Positions 33,588 to 47,643 of a stretch of DNA of 64,000 bases are shown piece after piece. Below the pieces are notes generated by a model that did not search any database, was not told where the DNA came from, and saw only the letters and a list, made by a program, of their open reading frames with translations. Numbering within the stretch: position 1 is the first letter of the stretch; every line of letters begins with the position of its first letter. Source of the stretch: Limanda limanda (Eukaryota; Chordata; Actinopteri; Pleuronectiformes; Pleuronectidae); contig NW_026870540.1 of NCBI RefSeq assembly GCF_963576545.1, positions 64,501-128,500 on the forward strand, given 5' to 3'. The translations under genes and the position numbers were made by a program.

Positions 33588-36500
33588 GTCTCTCCGACCT
33601 TCACAAAAAAAGTTATTCAAGAATATCTCTTTCTCCTATGTGCTTTCATCCCTAACCCTAACCCTAACCCTTCCGAAAGTCGGAGAAGCTCAAGGATGGT
33701 ACCGATCGATGCGCGCAACCCCATTTAGTGGGGGTAAAGCCTACTTGCAAGTCTCTCCGACCTTCACAAAAAAAGTTATTCAAGAATATCTCCTCAGATT
33801 TGGGGGAATTTCGTCGGTCGACCTCTTCCGAAGGTCGTACAAGCTCGGGGATGGTACCAATCGATCCGCAGGACCCAAATTAGTCCAGATGCAACCACTT
33901 TCCAAGTCTCTCCGACCTTCACAAAAAAAGTTATTCAAGAATATCTCTTTCTCCTATGTGCTTTCATCCCTAACCCTAACCCTTCCGAAAGTCGGAGAAG
34001 CTCAAGGATGGTACCGATCGATGCGCGCTACCCCATTTAGTGGGGGTAGAGCCTACTTGCAAGTCTCTCCGACCTTCACAAAAAAAGTTATTCAAGAATA
34101 TCTCTTTCTCCTATGTGCTTTCATCCCTAACCCTAACCCTAACCCTTCCGAAAGTCGGAGAAGCTCAAGGATGGTACCGATCGATGCGCGCTACCCCATT
34201 TAGTGGGGGTAGAGCCTACTTGCAAGTCTCTCCGACCTTCACAAAAAAAGTTATTCAAGAATATCTCTTTCTCCTATGTGCTTTCATCCCTAACCCTAAC
34301 CCTAACCCTTCCGAAAGTCGGAGAAGCTCAAGGATGGTACTGATCGATGCGCGCAAACCCATTTAGTGGGGGTAGAGCCTACTTGCAAGTCTCTCCGACC
34401 TTCACAAAAAAAGTTATTAAAGAATATCTCCTCAGATTTGGGGGAATTTCGTCGGTCGACCTCTTCCGAAGGTCGTACAAGCTCGGGGATGGTACCAATC
34501 GATCCGCAGGACCCAAATTAGTCCAGATGCAACCACTTTCCAAGTCTCTCCGACCTTCACAAAAAAAGTTATTCAAGAATATCTCTTTCTCCTATGTGCT
34601 TTCATCCCTAACCCTAACCCTAACCCTTCCGAAAGTCGGAGAAGCTCAAGGATGGTACTGATCGATGCGCGCAACCCCATTTAGTGGGGGTAGAGCCTAC
34701 TTGCAAGTCTCTCCGACCTTCACAAAAAAAGTTATTCAAGAATATCTCCTCAGATTTGGGGGAATTTCGTCGGTCGACCTCTTCCGAAGGTCGTACAAGC
34801 TCGGAGATGGTACCAATCGATCCGCAGGACCCAAATTAGTCCAGATGCAACCACTTTCCAAGTCTCTCCGACCTTCACAAAAAAAGTTATTCAAGAATAT
34901 CTCTTTCTCCTATGTGCTTTCATCCCTAACCCTAACCCTAACCCTTCCGAAAGTCGGAGAAGCTCAAGGATGGTACCGATCGATGCGCGCAACCCCATTT
35001 AGTGGGGGTAGAGCCTACTTGCAAGTCTCTCCGACCTTCACAAAAAAAGTTATTCAAGAATATCTCCTCAGATTTGGGGGAATTTCGTCGGTCGACCTCT
35101 TCCGAAGGTCGTACAAGCTCGGGGATGGTACCAATCGATCTGCAGGACCCAAATTAGTCCAGATGCAACCACTTTTCAAGTCTCTCCGACCTTCACAAAA
35201 AAAGTTATTCAAGAATATCTCTTTCTCCTATGTGCTTTCATCCCTAACCCTAACCCTAACCCTTCCGAAAGTCGGAGAAGCTCAAGGATGGTACCGATCG
35301 ATGCGCGCTACCCCATTTAGTGGGGGTAGAGCCTACTTGCAAGTCTCTCCGACCTTCACAAAAAAAGTTATTCAAGAATATCTCTTTCTCCTATGTGCTT
35401 TCATCCCTAACCCTAACCCTAACCCTTCCGAAAGTCGGAGAAGCTCAAGGATGGTACCGATCGATGCGCGCTACCCCATTTAGTGGGGGTAGAGCCTACT
35501 TGCAAGTCTCTCCGACCTTCACAAAAAAAGTTATTCAAGAATATCTCTTTCTCCTATGTGCTTTCATCCCTAACCCTAACCCTAACCCTTCCGAAAGTCG
35601 GAGAAGCTCAAGGATGGTACTGATCGATGCGCGCAACCCCATTTAGTGGGGGTAGAGCCTACTTGCAAGTCTCTCCGACCTTCACAAAAAAAGTTATTAA
35701 AGAATATCTCCTCAGATTTGGGGGAATTTCGTCGGTCGACCTCTTCCGAAGGTCGTACAAGCTCGGGGATGGTACCAATCGATCCGCAGGACCCAAATTA
35801 GTCCAGATGCAACCACTTTCCAAGTCTCTCCGACCTTCACAAAAAAAGTTATTCAAGAATATCTCTTTCTCCTATGTGCTTTCATCCCTAACCCTAACCC
35901 TAACCCTTCCGAAAGTCGGAGAAGCTCAAGGATGGTACTGATCGATGCGCGCAACCCCATTTAGTGGGGGTAGAGCCTACTTGCAAGTCTCTCCGACCTT
36001 CACAAAAAAAGTTATTCAAGAATATCTCCTCAGATTTGGGGGAATTTCGTCGGTCGACCTCTTCCGAAGGTCGTACAAGCTCGGGGATGGTACCAATCGA
36101 TCCGCAGGACCCAAATTAGTCCAGATGCAACCACTTTTCAAGTCTCTCCGACCTTCACAAAAAAAGTTATTCAAGAATATCTCTTTCTCCTATGTGCTTT
36201 CATCCCTAACCCTAACCCTAACCCTTCCGAAAGTCGGAGAAGCTCAAGGATGGTACCGATCGATGCGCGCTACCCCATTTAGTGGGGGTAGAGCCTACTT
36301 GCAAGTCTCTCCGACCTTCACAAAAAAAGTTATTCAAGAATATCTCTTTCTCCTATGTGCTTTCATCCCTAACCCTAACCCTAACCCTTCCGAAAGTCGG
36401 AGAAGCTCAAGGATGGTACTGATCGATGCGCGCAACCCCATTTAGTGGGGGTAGAGCCTACTTGCAAGTCTCTCCGACCTTCACAAAAAAAGTTATTAAA

Positions 36501-39494
36501 GAATATCTCCTCAGATTTGGGGGAATTTCGTCGGTCGACCTCTTCCGAAGGTCGTACAAGCTCGGGGATGGTACCAATCGATCCGCAGGACCCAAATTAG
36601 TCCAGATGCAACCACTTTCCAAGTCTCTCCGACCTTCACAAAAAAAGTTATTCAAGAATATCTCTTTCTCCTATGTGCTTTCATCCCTAACCCTAACCCT
36701 TCCGAAAGTCGGAGAAGCTCAAGGATGGTACTGATCGATGCGCGCAACCCCATTTAGTGGGGGTAGAGCCTACTTGCAAGTCTCTCCAACCTTCACAAAA
36801 AAAGTTATTCAAGAATATCTCCTCAGATTTGGGGGAATTTCGTCGGTCGACCTCTTCCGAAGGTCGTACAAGCTCGGAGATGGTACCAATCGATCCGCAG
36901 GACCCAAATTAGTCCAGATGCAACCACTTTCCAAGTCTCTCCGACCTTCACAAAAAAAGTTATTCAAGAATATCTCTTTCTCCTATGTGCTTTCATCCCT
37001 AACCCTAACCCTAACCCTTCCGAAAGTCGGAGAAGCTCAAGGATGGTACCGATCGATGCGCGCAACCCCATTTAGTGGGGGTAGAGCCTACTTGCAAGTC
37101 TCTCCGACCTTCACAAAAAAAGTTATTCAAGAATATCTCCTCAGATTTGGGGGAATTTCGTCGGTCGACCTCTTCCGAAGGTCGTACAAGCTCGGGGATG
37201 GTACCAATCGATCTGCAGGACCCAAATTAGTCCAGATGCAACCACTTTTCAAGTCTCTCCGACCTTCACAAAAAAAGTTATTCAAGAATATCTCTTTCTC
37301 CTATGTGCTTTCATCCCTAACCCTAACCCTAACCCTTCCGAAAGTCGGAGAAGCTCAAGGATGGTACCGATCGATGCGCGCTACCCCATTTAGTGGGGGT
37401 AGAGCCTACTTGCAAGTCTCTCCGACCTTCACAAAAAAAGTTATTCAAGAATATCTCTTTCTCCTATGTGCTTTCATCCCTAACCCTAACCCTAACCCTT
37501 CCGAAAGTCGGAGAAGCTCAAGGATGGTACCGATCGATGCGCGCTACCCCATTTAGTGGGGGTAGAGCCTACTTGCAAGTCTCTCCGACCTTCACAAAAA
37601 AAGTTATTCAAGAATATCTCTTTCTCCTATGTGCTTTCATCCCTAACCCTAACCCTAACCCTTCCGAAAGTCGGAGAAGCTCAAGGATGGTACTGACCGA
37701 TGCGCGCAACCCCATTTAGTGGGGGTAGAGCCTACTTGCAAGTCTCTCCGACCTTCACAAAAAAAGTTATTAAAGAATATCTCCTCAGATTTGGGGGAAT
37801 TTCGTCGGTCGACCTCTTCCGAAGGTCGTACAAGCTCGGGGATGGTACCAATCGATCCGCAGGACCCAAATTAGTCCAGATGCAACCACTTTCCAAGTCT
37901 CTCCGACCTTCACAAAAAAAGTTATTCAAGAATATCTCTTTCTCCTATGTGCTTTCATCCCTAACCCTAACCCTAACCCTTCCGAAAGTCGGAGAAGCTC
38001 AAGGATGGTACTGATCGATGCGCGCAACCCCATTTAGTGGGGGTAGAGCCTACTTGCAAGTCTCTCCGACCTTCACAAAAAAAGTTATTCAAGAATATCT
38101 CCTCAGATTTGGGGGAATTTCGTCGGTCGACCTCTTCCGAAGGTCGTACAAGCTCGGGGATTGTACCAATCGATCCGCAGGACCCAAATTAGTCCAGATG
38201 CAACCACTTTTCAAGTCTCTCCGACCTTCACAAAAAAAGTTATTCAAGAATATCTCTTTCTCCTATGTGCTTTCATCCCTAACCCTAACCCTAACCCTTC
38301 CGAAAGTCGGAGAAGCTCAAGGATGGTACCGATCGATGCGCGCTACCCCATTTAGTGGGGGTAGAGCCTACTTGCAAGTCTCTCCGACCTTCACAAAAAA
38401 AGTTATTCAAGAATATCTCTTTCTCCTATGTGCTTTCATCCCTAACCCTAACCCTAACCCTTCCGAAAGTCGGAGAAGCTCAAGGATGGTACTGATCGAT
38501 GCGCGCAACCCCATTTAGTGGGGGTAGAGCCTACTTGCAAGTCTCTCCGACCTTCACAAAAAAAGTTATTAAAGAATATCTCCTCAGATTTGGGGGAATT
38601 TCGTCGGTCGACCTCTTCCGAAGGTCGTACAAGCTCGGGGATGGTACCAATCGATCCGCAGGACCCAAATTAGTCCAGATGCAACCACTTTCCAAGTCTC
38701 TCCGACCTTCACAAAAAAAGTTATTCAAGAATATCTCTTTCTCCTATGTGCTTTCATCCCTAACCCTAACCCTAACCCTTCCGAAAGTCGGAGAAGCTCA
38801 AGGATGGTACTGATCGATGCGCGCAACCCCATTTAGTGGGGGTAGAGCCTACTTGCAAGTCTCTCCGACCTTCACAAAAAAAGTTATTCAAGAATATCTC
38901 CTCAGATTTGGGGGAATTTCGTCGGTCGACCTCTTCCGAAGGTCGTACAAGCTCGGAGATGGTACCAATCGATCCGCAGGACCCAAATTAGTCCAGATGC
39001 AACCACTTTCCAAGTCTCTCCGACCTTCACAAAAAAAGTTATTCAAGAATATCTCTTTCTCCTATGTGCTTTCATCCCTAACCCTAACCCTAACCCTTCC
39101 GAAAGTCGGAGAAGCTCAAGGATGGTACCGATCGATGCGCGCAACCCCATTTAGTGGGGGTAGAGCCTACTTGCAAGTCTCTCCGACCTTCACAAAAAAA
39201 GTTATTCAAGAATATCTCCTCAGATTTGGGGGAATTTCGTCGGTCGACCTCTTCCGAAGGTCGTACAAGCTCGGGGATGGTACCAATCGATCCGCAGGAC
39301 CCAAATTAGTCCAGATGCAACCACTTTTCAAGTCTCTCCGACCTTCACAAAAAAAGTTATTCAAGAATATCTCTTTCTCCTATGTGCTTTCATCCCTAAC
39401 CCTAACCCTAACCCTTCCGAAAGTCGGAGAAGCTCAAGGATGGTACCGATCGATGCGCGCTACCCCATTTAGTGGGGGTAGAGCCTACTTGCAA
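33588..39494 (+). repeat. 37-module block, copy 1 (5907 bp)
   Basis: It begins with a B carrying GGTAAAGCC, then A Bs BB, then alternating A*BABABBB (1280 or 1274 bp) and A*BABB (799 bp) half-units. The matching block is 41731-47643 at an offset of 8143 bp, rising to 8149 bp after the B at 36623, which lost a hexamer. Proof of common origin is the sharing of rare variants: CCAACC (36788/44937), ACTGACCGATG (37697/45846) and GGATTGTACC (38162/46311). Confidence 0.92.
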
Positions 39495-41730
39495 GTCTCT
39501 CCGACCTTCACAAAAAAAGTTATTCAAGAATATCTCTTTCTCCTATGTGCTTTCATCCCTAACCCTAACCCTAACCCTTCCGAAAGTCGGAGAAGCTCAA
39601 GGATGGTACCGATCGATGCGCGCAACCCCATTTAGTGGGGGTAAAGCCTACTTGCAAGTCTCTCCGACCTTCACAAAAAAAGTTATTCAAGAATATCTCC
39701 TCAGATTTGGGGGAATTTCGTCGGTCGACCTCTTCCGAAGGTCGTACAAGCTCGGGGATGGTACCAATCGATCCGCAGGACCCAAATTAGTCCAGATGCA
39801 ACCACTTTCCAAGTCTCTCCGACCTTCACAAAAAAAGTTATTCAAGAATATCTCTTTCTCCTATGTGCTTTCATCCCTAACCCTAACCCTTCCGAAAGTC
39901 GGAGAAGCTCAAGGATGGTACCGATCGATGCGCGCTACCCCATTTAGTGGGGGTAGAGCCTACTTGCAAGTCTCTCCGACCTTCACAAAAAAAGTTATTC
40001 AAGAATATCTCTTTCTCCTATGTGCTTTCATCCCTAACCCTAACCCTAACCCTTCCGAAAGTCGGAGAAGCTCAAGGATGGTACCGATCGATGCGCGCTA
40101 CCCCATTTAGTGGGGGTAGAGCCTACTTGCAAGTCTCTCCGACCTTCACAAAAAAAGTTATTCAAGAATATCTCTTTCTCCTATGTGCTTTCATCCCTAA
40201 CCCTAACCCTAACCCTTCCGAAAGTCGGAGAAGCTCAAGGATGGTACTGATCGATGCGCGCAAACCCATTTAGTGGGGGTAGAGCCTACTTGCAAGTCTC
40301 TCCGACCTTCACAAAAAAAGTTATTAAAGAATATCTCCTCAGATTTGGGGGAATTTCGTCGGTCGACCTCTTCCGAAGGTCGTACAAGCTCGGGGATGGT
40401 ACCAATCGATCCGCAGGACCCAAATTAGTCCAGATGCAACCACTTTCCAAGTCTCTCCGACCTTCACAAAAAAAGTTATTCAAGAATATCTCTTTCTCCT
40501 ATGTGCTTTCATCCCTAACCCTAACCCTAACCCTTCCGAAAGTCGGAGAAGCTCAAGGATGGTACTGATCGATGCGCGCAACCCCATTTAGTGGGGGTAG
40601 AGCCTACTTGCAAGTCTCTCCGACCTTCACAAAAAAAGTTATTCAAGAATATCTCCTCAGATTTGGGGGAATTTCGTCGGTCGACCTCTTCCGAAGGTCG
40701 TACAAGCTCGGAGATGGTACCAATCGATCCGCAGGACCCAAATTAGTCCAGATGCAACCACTTTCCAAGTCTCTCCGACCTTCACAAAAAAAGTTATTCA
40801 AGAATATCTCTTTCTCCTATGTGCTTTCATCCCTAACCCTAACCCTAACCCTTCCGAAAGTCGGAGAAGCTCAAGGATGGTACCGATCGATGCGCGCAAC
40901 CCCATTTAGTGGGGGTAGAGCCTACTTGCAAGTCTCTCCGACCTTCACAAAAAAAGTTATTCAAGAATATCTCCTCAGATTTGGGGGAATTTCGTCGGTC
41001 GACCTCTTCCGAAGGTCGTACAAGCTCGGGGATGGTACCAATCGATCTGCAGGACCCAAATTAGTCCAGATGCAACCACTTTTCAAGTCTCTCCGACCTT
41101 CACAAAAAAAGTTATTCAAGAATATCTCTTTCTCCTATGTGCTTTCATCCCTAACCCTAACCCTAACCCTTCCGAAAGTCGGAGAAGCTCAAGGATGGTA
41201 CCGATCGATGCGCGCTACCCCATTTAGTGGGGGTAGAGCCTACTTGCAAGTCTCTCCGACCTTCACAAAAAAAGTTATTCAAGAATATCTCTTTGTCCTA
41301 TGTGCTTTCATCCCTAACCCTAACCCTAACCCTTCCGAAAGTCGGAGAAGCTCAAGGATGGTACCGATCGATGCGCGCTACCCCATTTAGTGGGGGTAGA
41401 GCCTACTTGCAAGTCTCTCCGACCTTCACAAAAAAAGTTATTCAAGAATATCTCTTTCTCCTATGTGCTTTCATCCCTAACCCTAACCCTAACCCTTCCG
41501 AAAGTCGGAGAAGCTCAAGGATGGTACTGATCGATGCGCGCAACCCCATTTAGTGGGGGTAGAGCCTACTTGCAAGTCTCTCCGACCTTCACAAAAAAAG
41601 TTATTAAAGAATATCTCCTCAGATTTGGGGGAATTTCGTCGGTCGACCTCTTCCGAAGGTCGTACAAGCTCGGGGATGGTACCAATCGATCCGCAGGACC
41701 CAAATTAGTCCAGATGCAACCACTTTCCAA
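39495..41730 (+). repeat. Truncated block copy (2236 bp, 14 modules)
   Basis: It repeats the first 14 module positions of the 33588 and 41731 blocks (B A Bs BB A* B A B A BBB A*) and stops after the A* at 41576, where the next block starts. It shares the CAAACCC tail near 40262 with 34355 and 42497. A private C-to-G change at 41295 (TTTGTCC) shows it has had time to diverge or carries an error. Confidence 0.9.
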
Positions 41731-44700
41731 GTCTCTCCGACCTTCACAAAAAAAGTTATTCAAGAATATCTCTTTCTCCTATGTGCTTTCATCCCTAACC
41801 CTAACCCTAACCCTTCCGAAAGTCGGAGAAGCTCAAGGATGGTACCGATCGATGCGCGCAACCCCATTTAGTGGGGGTAAAGCCTACTTGCAAGTCTCTC
41901 CGACCTTCACAAAAAAAGTTATTCAAGAATATCTCCTCAGATTTGGGGGAATTTCGTCGGTCGACCTCTTCCGAAGGTCGTACAAGCTCGGGGATGGTAC
42001 CAATCGATCCGCAGGACCCAAATTAGTCCAGATGCAACCACTTTCCAAGTCTCTCCGACCTTCACAAAAAAAGTTATTCAAGAATATCTCTTTCTCCTAT
42101 GTGCTTTCATCCCTAACCCTAACCCTTCCGAAAGTCGGAGAAGCTCAAGGATGGTACCGATCGATGCGCGCTACCCCATTTAGTGGGGGTAGAGCCTACT
42201 TGCAAGTCTCTCCGACCTTCACAAAAAAAGTTATTCAAGAATATCTCTTTCTCCTATGTGCTTTCATCCCTAACCCTAACCCTAACCCTTCCGAAAGTCG
42301 GAGAAGCTCAAGGATGGTACCGATCGATGCGCGCTACCCCATTTAGTGGGGGTAGAGCCTACTTGCAAGTCTCTCCGACCTTCACAAAAAAAGTTATTCA
42401 AGAATATCTCTTTCTCCTATGTGCTTTCATCCCTAACCCTAACCCTAACCCTTCCGAAAGTCGGAGAAGCTCAAGGATGGTACTGATCGATGCGCGCAAA
42501 CCCATTTAGTGGGGGTAGAGCCTACTTGCAAGTCTCTCCGACCTTCACAAAAAAAGTTATTAAAGAATATCTCCTCAGATTTGGGGGAATTTCGTCGGTC
42601 GACCTCTTCCGAAGGTCGTACAAGCTCGGGGATGGTACCAATCGATCCGCAGGACCCAAATTAGTCCAGATGCAACCACTTTCCAAGTCTCTCCGACCTT
42701 CACAAAAAAAGTTATTCAAGAATATCTCTTTCTCCTATGTGCTTTCATCCCTAACCCTAACCCTAACCCTTCCGAAAGTCGGAGAAGCTCAAGGATGGTA
42801 CTGATCGATGCGCGCAACCCCATTTAGTGGGGGTAGAGCCTACTTGCAAGTCTCTCCGACCTTCACAAAAAAAGTTATTCAAGAATATCTCCTCAGATTT
42901 GGGGGAATTTCGTCGGTCGACCTCTTCCGAAGGTCGTACAAGCTCGGAGATGGTACCAATCGATCCGCAGGACCCAAATTAGTCCAGATGCAACCACTTT
43001 CCAAGTCTCTCCGACCTTCACAAAAAAAGTTATTCAAGAATATCTCTTTCTCCTATGTGCTTTCATCCCTAACCCTAACCCTAACCCTTCCGAAAGTCGG
43101 AGAAGCTCAAGGATGGTACCGATCGATGCGCGCAACCCCATTTAGTGGGGGTAGAGCCTACTTGCAAGTCTCTCCGACCTTCACAAAAAAAGTTATTCAA
43201 GAATATCTCCTCAGATTTGGGGGAATTTCGTCGGTCGACCTCTTCCGAAGGTCGTACAAGCTCGGGGATGGTACCAATCGATCTGCAGGACCCAAATTAG
43301 TCCAGATGCAACCACTTTTCAAGTCTCTCCGACCTTCACAAAAAAAGTTATTCAAGAATATCTCTTTCTCCTATGTGCTTTCATCCCTAACCCTAACCCT
43401 AACCCTTCCGAAAGTCGGAGAAGCTCAAGGATGGTACCGATCGATGCGCGCTACCCCATTTAGTGGGGGTAGAGCCTACTTGCAAGTCTCTCCGACCTTC
43501 ACAAAAAAAGTTATTCAAGAATATCTCTTTCTCCTATGTGCTTTCATCCCTAACCCTAACCCTAACCCTTCCGAAAGTCGGAGAAGCTCAAGGATGGTAC
43601 CGATCGATGCGCGCTACCCCATTTAGTGGGGGTAGAGCCTACTTGCAAGTCTCTCCGACCTTCACAAAAAAAGTTATTCAAGAATATCTCTTTCTCCTAT
43701 GTGCTTTCATCCCTAACCCTAACCCTAACCCTTCCGAAAGTCGGAGAAGCTCAAGGATGGTACTGATCGATGCGCGCAACCCCATTTAGTGGGGGTAGAG
43801 CCTACTTGCAAGTCTCTCCGACCTTCACAAAAAAAGTTATTAAAGAATATCTCCTCAGATTTGGGGGAATTTCGTCGGTCGACCTCTTCCGAAGGTCGTA
43901 CAAGCTCGGGGATGGTACCAATCGATCCGCAGGACCCAAATTAGTCCAGATGCAACCACTTTCCAAGTCTCTCCGACCTTCACAAAAAAAGTTATTCAAG
44001 AATATCTCTTTCTCCTATGTGCTTTCATCCCTAACCCTAACCCTAACCCTTCCGAAAGTCGGAGAAGCTCAAGGATGGTACTGATCGATGCGCGCAACCC
44101 CATTTAGTGGGGGTAGAGCCTACTTGCAAGTCTCTCCGACCTTCACAAAAAAAGTTATTCAAGAATATCTCCTCAGATTTGGGGGAATTTCGTCGGTCGA
44201 CCTCTTCCGAAGGTCGTACAAGCTCGGGGATGGTACCAATCGATCCGCAGGACCCAAATTAGTCCAGATGCAACCACTTTTCAAGTCTCTCCGACCTTCA
44301 CAAAAAAAGTTATTCAAGAATATCTCTTTCTCCTATGTGCTTTCATCCCTAACCCTAACCCTAACCCTTCCGAAAGTCGGAGAAGCTCAAGGATGGTACC
44401 GATCGATGCGCGCTACCCCATTTAGTGGGGGTAGAGCCTACTTGCAAGTCTCTCCGACCTTCACAAAAAAAGTTATTCAAGAATATCTCTTTCTCCTATG
44501 TGCTTTCATCCCTAACCCTAACCCTAACCCTTCCGAAAGTCGGAGAAGCTCAAAGATGGTACTGATCGATGCGCGCAACCCCATTTAGTGGGGGTAGAGC
44601 CTACTTGCAAGTCTCTCCGACCTTCACAAAAAAAGTTATTAAAGAATATCTCCTCAGATTTGGGGGAATTTCGTCGGTCGACCTCTTCCGAAGGTCGTAC

Positions 44701-47643
44701 AAGCTCGGGGATGGTACCAATCGATCCGCAGGACCCAAATTAGTCCAGATGCAACCACTTTCCAAGTCTCTCCGACCTTCACAAAAAAAGTTATTCAAGA
44801 ATATCTCTTTCTCCTATGTGCTTTCATCCCTAACCCTAACCCTAACCCTTCCGAAAGTCGGAGAAGCTCAAGGATGGTACTGATCGATGCGCGCAACCCC
44901 ATTTAGTGGGGGTAGAGCCTACTTGCAAGTCTCTCCAACCTTCACAAAAAAAGTTATTCAAGAATATCTCCTCAGATTTGGGGGAATTTCGTCGGTCGAC
45001 CTCTTCCGAAGGTCGTACAAGCTCGGAGATGGTACCAATCGATCCGCAGGACCCAAATTAGTCCAGATGCAACCACTTTCCAAGTCTCTCCGACCTTCAC
45101 AAAAAAAGTTATTCAAGAATATCTCTTTCTCCTATGTGCTTTCATCCCTAACCCTAACCCTAACCCTTCCGAAAGTCGGAGAAGCTCAAGGATGGTACCG
45201 ATCGATGCGCGCAACCCCATTTAGTGGGGGTAGAGCCTACTTGCAAGTCTCTCCGACCTTCACAAAAAAAGTTATTCAAGAATATCTCCTCAGATTTGGG
45301 GGAATTTCGTCGGTCGACCTCTTCCGAAGGTCGTACAAGCTCGGGGATGGTACCAATCGATCTGCAGGACCCAAATTAGTCCAGATGCAACCACTTTTCA
45401 AGTCTCTCCGACCTTCACAAAAAAAGTTATTCAAGAATATCTCTTTCTCCTATGTGCTTTCATCCCTAACCCTAACCCTAACCCTTCCGAAAGTCGGAGA
45501 AGCTCAAGGATGGTACCGATCGATGCGCGCTACCCCATTTAGTGGGGGTAGAGCCTACTTGCAAGTCTCTCCGACCTTCACAAAAAAAGTTATTCAAGAA
45601 TATCTCTTTCTCCTATGTGCTTTCATCCCTAACCCTAACCCTAACCCTTCCGAAAGTCGGAGAAGCTCAAGGATGGTACCGATCGATGCGCGCTACCCCA
45701 TTTAGTGGGGGTAGAGCCTACTTGCAAGTCTCTCCGACCTTCACAAAAAAAGTTATTCAAGAATATCTCTTTCTCCTATGTGCTTTCATCCCTAACCCTA
45801 ACCCTAACCCTTCCGAAAGTCGGAGAAGCTCAAGGATGGTACTGACCGATGCGCGCAACCCCATTTAGTGGGGGTAGAGCCTACTTGCAAGTCTCTCCGA
45901 CCTTCACAAAAAAAGTTATTAAAGAATATCTCCTCAGATTTGGGGGAATTTCGTCGGTCGACCTCTTCCGAAGGTCGTACAAGCTCGGGGATGGTACCAA
46001 TCGATCCGCAGGACCCAAATTAGTCCAGATGCAACCACTTTCCAAGTCTCTCCGACCTTCACAAAAAAAGTTATTCAAGAATATCTCTTTCTCCTATGTG
46101 CTTTCATCCCTAACCCTAACCCTAACCCTTCCGAAAGTCGGAGAAGCTCAAGGATGGTACTGATCGATGCGCGCAACCCCATTTAGTGGGGGTAGAGCCT
46201 ACTTGCAAGTCTCTCCGACCTTCACAAAAAAAGTTATTCAAGAATATCTCCTCAGATTTGGGGGAATTTCGTCGGTCGACCTCTTCCGAAGGTCGTACAA
46301 GCTCGGGGATTGTACCAATCGATCCGCAGGACCCAAATTAGTCCAGATGCAACCACTTTTCAAGTCTCTCCGACCTTCACAAAAAAAGTTATTCAAGAAT
46401 ATCTCTTTCTCCTATGTGCTTTCATCCCTAACCCTAACCCTAACCCTTCCGAAAGTCGGAGAAGCTCAAGGATGGTACCGATCGATGCGCGCTACCCCAT
46501 TTAGTGGGGGTAGAGCCTACTTGCAAGTCTCTCCGACCTTCACAAAAAAAGTTATTCAAGAATATCTCTTTCTCCTATGTGCTTTCATCCCTAACCCTAA
46601 CCCTAACCCTTCCGAAAGTCGGAGAAGCTCAAGGATGGTACTGATCGATGCGCGCAACCCCATTTAGTGGGGGTAGAGCCTACTTGCAAGTCTCTCCGAC
46701 CTTCACAAAAAAAGTTATTAAAGAATATCTCCTCAGATTTGGGGGAATTTCGTCGGTCGACCTCTTCCGAAGGTCGTACAAGCTCGGGGATGGTACCAAT
46801 CGATCCGCAGGACCCAAATTAGTCCAGATGCAACCACTTTCCAAGTCTCTCCGACCTTCACAAAAAAAGTTATTCAAGAATATCTCTTTCTCCTATGTGC
46901 TTTCATCCCTAACCCTAACCCTAACCCTTCCGAAAGTCGGAGAAGCTCAAGGATGGTACTGATCGATGCGCGCAACCCCATTTAGTGGGGGTAGAGCCTA
47001 CTTGCAAGTCTCTCCGACCTTCACAAAAAAAGTTATTCAAGAATATCTCCTCAGATTTGGGGGAATTTCGTCGGTCGACCTCTTCCGAAGGTCGTACAAG
47101 CTCGGAGATGGTACCAATCGATCCGCAGGACCCAAATTAGTCCAGATGCAACCACTTTCCAAGTCTCTCCGACCTTCACAAAAAAAGTTATTCAAGAATA
47201 TCTCTTTCTCCTATGTGCTTTCATCCCTAACCCTAACCCTAACCCTTCCGAAAGTCGGAGAAGCTCAAGGATGGTACCGATCGATGCGCGCAACCCCATT
47301 TAGTGGGGGTAGAGCCTACTTGCAAGTCTCTCCGACCTTCACAAAAAAAGTTATTCAAGAATATCTCCTCAGATTTGGGGGAATTTCGTCGGTCGACCTC
47401 TTCCGAAGGTCGTACAAGCTCGGGGATGGTACCAATCGATCCGCAGGACCCAAATTAGTCCAGATGCAACCACTTTTCAAGTCTCTCCGACCTTCACAAA
47501 AAAAGTTATTCAAGAATATCTCTTTCTCCTATGTGCTTTCATCCCTAACCCTAACCCTAACCCTTCCGAAAGTCGGAGAAGCTCAAGGATGGTACCGATC
47601 GATGCGCGCTACCCCATTTAGTGGGGGTAGAGCCTACTTGCAA
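41731..47643 (+). repeat. 37-module block, copy 2 (5913 bp)
   Basis: Counterpart of 33588-39494. Differences from copy 1 that I noticed are a 163-bp rather than a 157-bp B at 44766, CAAAGATGG near 44553, and the PstI-variant and ending markers otherwise conserved. It runs into further copies of the 13-module higher-order repeat. Confidence 0.91.
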
